64,000 bases of DNA. Origin: Erwinia tasmaniensis Et1/99 (GTDB lineage Bacteria; Pseudomonadota; Gammaproteobacteria; Enterobacterales; Enterobacteriaceae). The stretch's first letter is position 1. Every line of letters begins with the position of its first letter. Both the position numbers and the translations under genes were made by a program. The stretch is from positions 2,294,001-2,358,000 of the forward strand of contig NC_010694.1 in the NCBI RefSeq assembly GCF_000026185.1, written 5' to 3'. Below the pieces are notes generated by a model, which worked only from the letters and a program-made list of their open reading frames with translations, was not told the DNA's origin and made no database searches. Positions 58,790 through 64,000 of the stretch are shown here, piece by piece.

Positions 58790-59104
58790 CTTTTTGTTCC
58801 ATTGATTCGAAGGAGATGGCCTGCTGACAAGCAGAGCCTGGCGCCAGGCTGCCGACCGCAACTTCACGCAGGCGACGGGATAACCACTTTGCAGAGCACA
58901 TCATCAGAGGCACGTATGAATTATAGATGAGTAAGAATATAACAGATTCTAAACCGACGGTTGAGTCGCTTAAGGGTCTGTAAAAGAAACAGGATGTTTA
59001 CGGCGGTGTTGGCGATACTCCATCGCACGGAGCCAATGGCGAAGCAAAGGGATCTGAATGTCTAATCTGCCGCGGGCAACGGTCGTCGGGGGAGCGGAAG
59101 GCAC
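58790..59104. other. Region between agp and tRNA-Ser
   Basis: About 315 bases without a gene. An ATTATA at 58920-58925 read on the minus strand gives TATAAT, a likely -10 for agp (about 130 bases leader). The rest shows nothing recognisable. Confidence 0.4.
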
Positions 59105-59138
59105 AAACAAAAACCCCGAGCTTCTGCAAGCTCGGGGT
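59105..59138 (-). terminator. Terminator after first tRNA-Ser copy
   Basis: ACCCCGAGCTT / AAGCTCGGGGT, an 11-bp perfect stem with a 4-base loop, then TTTTTG on the minus strand, 10 bases beyond the tRNA CCA. Confidence 0.9.
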
Positions 59139-59147
59139 CGAATTTGA

Positions 59148-59235
59148 TGGTGGAGGAGTAGAGATTCGAACTCTAGAACGGTTTCCCGTCGCCGGTTTTC
59201 AAGACCGGTGCCTTCAGCCACTCGGCCACTCCTCC
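59148..59235 (-). tRNA. serT: tRNA-Ser (UGA), copy 1
   Basis: 88 bases beginning GGAGGAGTGGCCGAGTGGC, long variable arm, anticodon TGA in CTTGAAA between ACCGGT and ACCGG, and CCA encoded. It is identical to the copy at 59469-59556. In E. coli serT is single and near yccA, as here. Confidence 0.97.
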
Positions 59236-59432
59236 ACACGGTTATCAATTATTGAGAGGGTCTCTCGCTAACTGATGGGGCGCATTATAGGGGATGTTTT
59301 TTCGTTTGCCAACGTTATTTTTGTCTATTTTGTTGATTTTATGAGCATTTGAATTCAACTGGCGAAAAAAACATCGTCATCCTGACATGGGCTGGTGACC
59401 GCCATGCTCCGGGGGTTTATTCAGCACATAGC

Positions 59433-59460
59433 AAAACGGGCCAGCTTGCGCTGACCCGTT
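59433..59460 (-). terminator. Terminator after second tRNA-Ser copy
   Basis: AACGGGCCAGC pairs with GCTGACCCGTT (one G-U) around a TTGC loop, followed on the minus strand by TTTTGC, nine bases past the CCA. Confidence 0.85.
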
Positions 59461-59468
59461 AAATTTGA

Positions 59469-59556
59469 TGGTGGAGGAGTAGAGATTCGAACTCTAGAAC
59501 GGTTTCCCGTCGCCGGTTTTCAAGACCGGTGCCTTCAGCCACTCGGCCACTCCTCC
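59469..59556 (-). tRNA. serT: tRNA-Ser (UGA), copy 2
   Basis: Identical 88-base sequence to copy 1, with the flanking AATTTGA also shared at the 3' side. Each copy has its own terminator, and the 233 bases between the copies are not similar, so the repeat is limited to the gene and a few flanking bases. Confidence 0.97.
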
Positions 59557-59784
59557 ACGTTGGGCGGCACTATAAACACTTGCGTTGAGCTTGTAAAGCA
59601 GCTTTTATTTCAGTTGCGTAAAAAAAAATCGCCGGGCGCGCGACTGCCGTAATTATCAACAAAATGCTGGCAAAAGCAGCGCTAACATGCGTAAAGAAGG
59701 GTAAAACGGCTTCCCCCGCCATTTTGCTCTCCTTATGCTCACCATCAGACATTTTCTAACTTCAGCCATCCCGAGAGGTGCTTT

Positions 59785-60441
59785 ATGGATCGCATCGTTT
59801 CCTCCACGCGCGACAGCTCGCTGCTAAGTACGCACAGAGTTCTGCGCAACACCTATTTTCTACTCGGCCTGACGCTGGCATTTTCTGCGCTGACCGCCAC
59901 GCTGAGTACCGTTTTTGCGCTGCCTGCGCCGGGGTTAATTCTCATGCTGGCCGGTTTTTATGGCCTGATGTTCTTAACCTACCGCCTGGCTAACAGCCCA
60001 AGCGGCATTCTCGCGGCGTTCGCCTTCACCGGCTTCCTGGGATACTGTCTTGGACCCATCCTGAACAGCTTCCTGTCTGCCGGAATGGGCGATGTGATTG
60101 GTCTGGCGCTCGGCGGCACTGCGCTGGTGTTTTTCTGCTGTTCTGCCTATGTACTGACCACCCGCAAGGATATGTCATTCCTGTCCGGGATGTTGATGGC
60201 CGGCTTCGTTGTTCTGCTTATTGCCGTAGTGGCCAACCTGTTCCTCAACATCCCTGCCCTGCACATGGCTATCAGCGTGCTGTTCGTGCTGTTCTCTACC
60301 GGAGCAATCCTGTGGGAAACCAGTAACATCATTCACGGCGGCGAAACCAACTATATTCGCGCGACCGTCAGCCTGTATGTCTCTATCTATAACATTTTCG
60401 TCAGCCTGCTCAGCCTGTTGGGAATGTCCCGCAGCAACTAA
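59785..60441 (+). CDS. yccA: Bax inhibitor-1 family inner membrane protein YccA
   Basis: YccA is a substrate and modulator of the FtsH protease and in E. coli protects jammed SecY. The 218-residue product has seven hydrophobic segments and ends in a short polar tail, as in E. coli (219). The N-terminus [20 protein letters not shown] is the region FtsH initiates on. The ribosome site is GAGAGG. Confidence 0.95.
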   Translation: MDRIVSSTRDSSLLSTHRVLRNTYFLLGLTLAFSALTATLSTVFALPAPGLILMLAGFYGLMFLTYRLANSPSGILAAFAFTGFLGYCLGPILNSFLSAGMGDVIGLALGGTALVFFCCSAYVLTTRKDMSFLSGMLMAGFVVLLIAVVANLFLNIPALHMAISVLFVLFSTGAILWETSNIIHGGETNYIRATVSLYVSIYNIFVSLLSLLGMSRSN

Positions 60442-60462
60442 GCCATCCTGGCTGTCACCGAG

Positions 60463-60490
60463 GCCCTGCACATGCAGGGCTTTATTTTTT
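60463..60490 (+). terminator. Terminator of yccA
   Basis: GCCCTGCA / TGCAGGGC with a 2-base centre, then TTTATTTTTT, 22 bases after the yccA stop. Confidence 0.85.
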
Positions 60491-60545
60491 GCCGGAACAA
60501 AAATTTGTTAAACTAACCTTTGGTCAACAATATTGAGGCAAGACG

Positions 60546-60872
60546 GTGCAGTTTAACGGCAAAGAAATCGCGCGGGATGCGCAAGGTTACCTGAAATCCA
60601 CGGCAGACTGGAGTGAAGGCCTTGCTCTGCAGCTGGCGGCAGAAGAGGCGATTGAACTTAGCGAGGCACACTGGGAAGTGGTGCGTTTCGTCAGGGAGTT
60701 CTATCTGGAGTTTAATACCTCTCCCGCCGTGCGCATGTTGGTCAAAGCCATGTCACAGAAATATGGCGAGGAAAAAGGCAATAGCCGCTATCTTTTTCGT
60801 CTTTTTCCCAAAGGCCCGGCAAAGCAGGCAACGAAAATTGCCGGCCTGCCTAAACCCGTTAAGTGTCTGTAG
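60546..60872 (+). CDS. tusE: tRNA 2-thiouridine synthesis sulfurtransferase TusE
   Basis: TusE takes sulfur from TusBCD and passes it to MnmA for tRNA 2-thiouridine synthesis. The 108-residue product uses a GTG start with GAGG seven bases upstream. It keeps [20 protein letters not shown] and [20 protein letters not shown], and ends in PKPVKCL, with the active-site Cys second from the end, as in E. coli. Confidence 0.96.
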   Translation: MQFNGKEIARDAQGYLKSTADWSEGLALQLAAEEAIELSEAHWEVVRFVREFYLEFNTSPAVRMLVKAMSQKYGEEKGNSRYLFRLFPKGPAKQATKIAGLPKPVKCL

Positions 60873-60875
60873 TGC

Positions 60876-61154
60876 TTAGCCCGTGGTGAAGCCCTGCGGA
60901 ACGGTTGCGGGATGCCAGGGCTCAGACAGTACCTTATCGATACGCGCGCGGCCGGGGCCGCCGCCCTTCAGCCATGCCAGCAGAGACGCTACCTGCTGCG
61001 CTTCTCCGCAGGCCAGGATCTCTACGCTGCCGTCATCCAGATTTTTTGCATATCCGCGCAGATCATGCTTTTGCGCTTCAAGCCGGGTACCGTAGCGAAA
61101 CCCGACTCCCTGAACCCGACCATGAACCCACACGCGTTGACAGATGATTGGCAT
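60876..61154 (-). CDS. yccX: Acylphosphatase YccX
   Basis: A small acylphosphatase that hydrolyses carboxyl-phosphate bonds. The 92-residue product has GRVQGVGFRYGTRLEA (loop with catalytic Arg) and GYAKNLDDGSVEILACG (catalytic Asn). Start MPIICQRVWV at 61154 has GGAGG five bases upstream and matches E. coli length (92). It is convergent with tusE. Confidence 0.95.
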   Translation of the reverse strand: MPIICQRVWVHGRVQGVGFRYGTRLEAQKHDLRGYAKNLDDGSVEILACGEAQQVASLLAWLKGGGPGRARIDKVLSEPWHPATVPQGFTTG

Positions 61155-61242
61155 TTTTCCTCCTCTGACCAAGACTCATTGCTTTTTTACGGATGGCACC
61201 GGACAATATCGTCTGATTCTCTTAGATTAAGCATAGCCAAAC

Positions 61243-62433
61243 ATGACCGTTCGTTTAATTCTTGCCAAAGGACGTGAAAAATCCTTGCTTCGTCGTCATC
61301 CGTGGGTATTTTCCGGTGCCGTTGCCCGTCTGGAAGGAAAAGCCCAGCCGGGAGAAACGATTGACGTCTGTGACAGCCAGGGTAAATGGCTGGCACGCGC
61401 AGCCTGGTCTCCTTCATCCCAGATCCGCGCCCGAGTCTGGAGCTGGCAACAGGATGAATCGATAGATATCGACTTTTTCGTCCGCCGGCTTAATGCCGCA
61501 CAACAGCTACGCGACTGGCTGGCACTGCGTGACAATCTGGACAGCTATCGCCTGATCGCCGGTGAGTCCGATGGATTGCCGGGGATCACTATCGATCGTT
61601 TCGGCAATTTCCTTGTGTTGCAGCTGTTATCCGCCGGCGCGGAATACCAGCGTGCGGCGCTCATCACCGCGCTGCAACGGTGCTACCCAGATTGTGCAAT
61701 TTACGATCGGTCCGATGTCAGCGTGCGTAAGAAAGAGGGGTTGGAGCTGACTCAGGGCGTAGTGCTTGGTGACGCACCGCCACCCCTTCTGCCCATTACC
61801 GAACACGGCATGAAGCTGCTGGTGGATATTCAGACCGGACATAAGACCGGCTACTATCTCGACCAGCGTGACAGCCGTCAGGCAACCCGGCGCTATGCCC
61901 AGGGTCGCCGCGTGCTGAACTGCTTCTCCTACACCGGCGGCTTCGCCGTATCTGCCCTGATGGGCAACTGCAAAGAGGTCATCAGCGTTGATACCTCCCA
62001 GGCGGCGCTGGACGTAGCGCGTCAAAACGTTGAACTTAACGGATTAGATGTCAGCAAAGCTCATTTCCAGCGTGATGACGTTTTCAAGCTTCTGCGGCGC
62101 TACCGTGACGAGGGTGAAAAGTTCGATTTGATTATTATGGACCCCCCTAAATTCGTAGAAAACAAAAATCAGCTGATGGGAGCTTGCCGGGGTTATAAGG
62201 ACATCAATATGCTGGCCATGCAGTTACTGAATCCCGGCGGGATGCTGATGACGTTCTCCTGCTCCGGCCTGATGGCGACCGACCTGTTCCAAAAAATCCT
62301 TGCTGATGCGGCGGTCGATGCACAGCGCGAGGTACAGTTTATCGAACAGTTCCGGCAGGCTGCGGATCATCCGGTGATCAGCAGCTACCCGGAAGGGATG
62401 TACCTGAAAGGTTTTGCCTGCCGCGTCATTTGA
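61243..62433 (+). CDS. rlmI: 23S rRNA (C1962) 5-methyltransferase RlmI
   Basis: RlmI methylates cytosine 1962 of 23S rRNA. The 396-residue protein has an N-terminal PUA domain ([20 protein letters not shown]), the S-adenosylmethionine fold ([18 protein letters not shown]) and the catalytic DPPKF ([14 protein letters not shown]). Length equals E. coli (396). The downstream hspQ promoter overlaps its stop. Confidence 0.96.
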   Translation: MTVRLILAKGREKSLLRRHPWVFSGAVARLEGKAQPGETIDVCDSQGKWLARAAWSPSSQIRARVWSWQQDESIDIDFFVRRLNAAQQLRDWLALRDNLDSYRLIAGESDGLPGITIDRFGNFLVLQLLSAGAEYQRAALITALQRCYPDCAIYDRSDVSVRKKEGLELTQGVVLGDAPPPLLPITEHGMKLLVDIQTGHKTGYYLDQRDSRQATRRYAQGRRVLNCFSYTGGFAVSALMGNCKEVISVDTSQAALDVARQNVELNGLDVSKAHFQRDDVFKLLRRYRDEGEKFDLIIMDPPKFVENKNQLMGACRGYKDINMLAMQLLNPGGMLMTFSCSGLMATDLFQKILADAAVDAQREVQFIEQFRQAADHPVISSYPEGMYLKGFACRVI

Positions 62434-62461
62434 CTTGAAAACGTCGTAACCGCCTCAATAT
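62434..62461 (+). promoter_or_regulatory. Sigma-32-like promoter of hspQ
   Basis: CTTGAAA, 12 bases, then CCTCAATAT, close to the heat-shock consensus CTTGAAA-N11-16-CCCCATnT. It starts immediately after the rlmI stop and lies 33 bases before hspQ, which is heat-induced through sigma-32 in E. coli. Confidence 0.75.
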
Positions 62462-62494
62462 AGAACTAAGTACAAAGTTTCTTGGGAGGTTACG

Positions 62495-62812
62495 ATGATT
62501 GCCAGCAAATTTGGTCTCGGACAACAGGTACGCCATCAGCTTTACGGTTTTCTGGGCGTGATCGTTGATGTCGATCCGGAATATTCATTGGCGGATACGG
62601 AAATAGACGACGCTGCTACCAGCGAAACGCTACGCGGCGCTCCCTGGTATCACGTGGTGATGGAGGATGACGATGGCCAGACGGTTCAGACCTACCTGGC
62701 TGAAGCCCAGCTTTCATGGGAAATTCCAGGCGAACATCCCGAACAGCCCTCCCTGGATGAGCTTGCCGCCTCTATCCGTCAGCAGCTGCAAGCACCACGT
62801 CTGAGAAACTGA
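62495..62812 (+). CDS. hspQ: Heat shock protein HspQ
   Basis: HspQ binds and enhances the Lon protease and speeds DnaA mutant turnover in E. coli. The 105-residue product keeps [20 protein letters not shown], then [10 protein letters not shown], and [20 protein letters not shown]. Length equals E. coli. The ribosome site is GGGAGG. A terminator follows. Confidence 0.96.
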
Positions 62813-62815
62813 TTA

Positions 62816-62840
62816 AACCCCGCCCAGTGCGGGGTTTTTA
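62816..62840 (+). terminator. Terminator of hspQ
   Basis: AACCCCGC / GCGGGGTT with a 5-base loop and a T run, three bases after the hspQ stop; it overlaps the end of convergent yccU. Confidence 0.85.
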
Positions 62841-63257
62841 ATGCGGCTTTTCCAGACCTAAGCGCGGGATCTCAATTTTCGGACAGCGATCCATCACCAC
62901 CTGTAATCCCGACTCTTTCGCTAATACCGCCGCCTGCTCGTTAATTACGCCAATTTGCAGCCATAATATCCCGGCATGAATGGCTATCGCATCCTGGGCC
63001 ACTTCCCATGCTGCATCCGAATGACGAAACACATCGACCATATCAATTTTTACCGGAATATCTGCCAGCGCGGCATAAACCGTCTGGCCCTGAAGCGTTT
63101 TTCCGGCCAGTTTCGGACTGACGGGTATCACCTGATACCCCTGGGTTAGCAGGTATGCCATCACCCTATAACTTGGGCGAGCGGGGTTGTCGCTGGCCCC
63201 CACCAATGCAATCGTTTTTGCAGATAACAGAATATCCGCGACGGTACCGTCATTCAT
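62838..63257 (-). CDS. yccU: CoA-binding domain protein YccU
   Basis: A 139-residue single-domain protein with a Rossmann-type CoA-binding fold (IALVGASDNPARPSYRVMAY, then GYQVIPVSPKLAGKTLQG) and a C-terminal MDRCPKIEI motif. Close to E. coli YccU (137). Function unknown. The ATG has a GGGGG upstream site. Confidence 0.94.
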   Translation of the reverse strand: MNDGTVADILLSAKTIALVGASDNPARPSYRVMAYLLTQGYQVIPVSPKLAGKTLQGQTVYAALADIPVKIDMVDVFRHSDAAWEVAQDAIAIHAGILWLQIGVINEQAAVLAKESGLQVVMDRCPKIEIPRLGLEKPH

Positions 63258-63443
63258 TTTCGCCCCCAGTTTTTAACCGCTCTGTGCTCTATATTGTGGC
63301 AAACCTGGCGATATAGGGAATGACATTTCCTCTGTTTACGCCTTGTAGCACAAATAAGTATGTTCAAATGTTAATATGGTGCCATACTGAAAGACTTTGA
63401 TACACTCGTATCCGTTCCCTATTCGTTCCACTCTGGAGTTACA

Positions 63444-64000
63444 ATGAAGCTGCGTATGGCCATCACCGGACTACTGGCAATGCTGGTGGCAGCAAATTCA
63501 CTGGCGACAACGCTGAAATTGTCTGCTGATATTGACCTTCTGGTACTGGATGGGCGCAAAATTACGGGGTCGCTACTGAAAGGTGCAGAAGGGCTGGAGC
63601 TGGAACGTGGTGAACATCAGTTATTGTTTCAGGTAGAAAAAACGTTTAAGAATTCTGCACAGGCCGCCATCAGCTGGAAATCCTCACCGCAAATTGTCAC
63701 CTTTACAGCGCGCAGCTCTTCAGTGGTCATCAGCATTCCGCAACTAACCACGCTGCGTGAGGCAAAACATTTCGACAGCAAGCCCCGGTTCACCCTGGTT
63801 AATGAGCTGGGCGCTGAAGTCGATACTAAGCGCGATCGGCTATTGGGCAGGACGCAGAGTAGTTTCGAGCAGGCAATGCTGGCCTATAATATGTCGGGCA
63901 AGGTGGCGTCGGTGCCACGCTTTGCGCACACTTTGCCGCTAAAGGCTCCGGCCGGCCCTCTATCCGGCATAACCAGCAGCCTCCATCCTGCACAACCCGT
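63444..64000 (+). CDS. yccT: YccT family protein (DUF2057), partial at window end
   Basis: The frame opens at 63444 and is still open at the window edge; 185 codons are visible (E. coli YccT 220). It has a signal peptide (about residues 1-21, ending SLA-TT) and the family segment TLKLSADIDLLVLDGRKITG, then SLLKGAEGLELERGEHQLLF. In E. coli this periplasmic protein inhibits curli assembly. The rest of the visible frame (EAKHFDSKPRFTLVNELG) continues the family pattern. GGAG lies six bases upstream. Confidence 0.9.
   Translation, partial: MKLRMAITGLLAMLVAANSLATTLKLSADIDLLVLDGRKITGSLLKGAEGLELERGEHQLLFQVEKTFKNSAQAAISWKSSPQIVTFTARSSSVVISIPQLTTLREAKHFDSKPRFTLVNELGAEVDTKRDRLLGRTQSSFEQAMLAYNMSGKVASVPRFAHTLPLKAPAGPLSGITSSLHPAQP

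Overview
The window is chromosomal DNA of an enterobacterium. Gene order and protein sequences fit the Erwiniaceae (Erwinia, or less likely Pantoea). Long blocks follow the E. coli order rne-flgL...flgN-murJ-mviM-yceH-rimJ...grxB-yceB-pyrC-dinI-bssS-solA...yceJ-yceI-trhO-lpxL-mysB-yceK-opgH-opgG-opgC-clsC. The proteins diverge moderately from E. coli, and an sdiA gene carries its own adjacent luxI partner, as described for Erwinia and Pantoea. Genus is an inference; no rRNA is present.

Layout. 1-298 is the 3' end of rne. 539-12146 is the flagellar flg regulon: flgBCDEFGHIJ and flgKL on the minus strand, flgA and flgMN on the plus strand, with sigma-28 promoters ahead of flgK and flgM. 12209-16044 holds murJ, a broken mviM, yceH and rimJ. 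16301-34516 is a housekeeping and envelope block: grxB, yceB, pyrC with a start-switching type leader, dinI with a LexA box, bssS, solA, a ProP-like permease, yceJ-yceI, trhO, lpxL, mysB, yceK, the osmoregulated periplasmic glucan genes opgGH and opgC, and clsC. 34517-40103 has a small membrane-protein candidate and a tripartite MFS efflux operon with a MarR regulator.

40104-43572 is the clearest accessory segment. It holds a possible structured RNA, an unrecognised basic protein with two helix-turn-helix-like segments and a 9-residue tandem repeat, and decayed pieces of a P2-type prophage (replication gene A and tail tape measure). It ends at the 3' end of a tRNA-Leu gene, a common phage insertion site. 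43573-50000 carries tRNA-Leu-Cys-Gly, pgsA, uvrC, uvrY, yecF, glpM and a complete quorum-sensing pair: an SdiA orthologue followed by a LuxI synthase, with a lux-box-like palindrome between them.

50565-58789 has cycA, a DUF457 membrane hydrolase, rutR without the rut operon next to it, an EamA transporter, yccJ, a sad-like aldehyde dehydrogenase, and an agp gene whose product has a long TolA-like Ala/Lys tail. 59148-64000 has two identical tRNA-Ser genes, then yccA, tusE, yccX, rlmI, hspQ with a sigma-32-like promoter, yccU and the start of yccT.

The genes fall into motility (flg), envelope and lipid synthesis (murJ, lpxL, opg, pgsA, clsC), stress and DNA repair (dinI, uvrC, hspQ), and population or carbon sensing (uvrY, sdiA-luxI).
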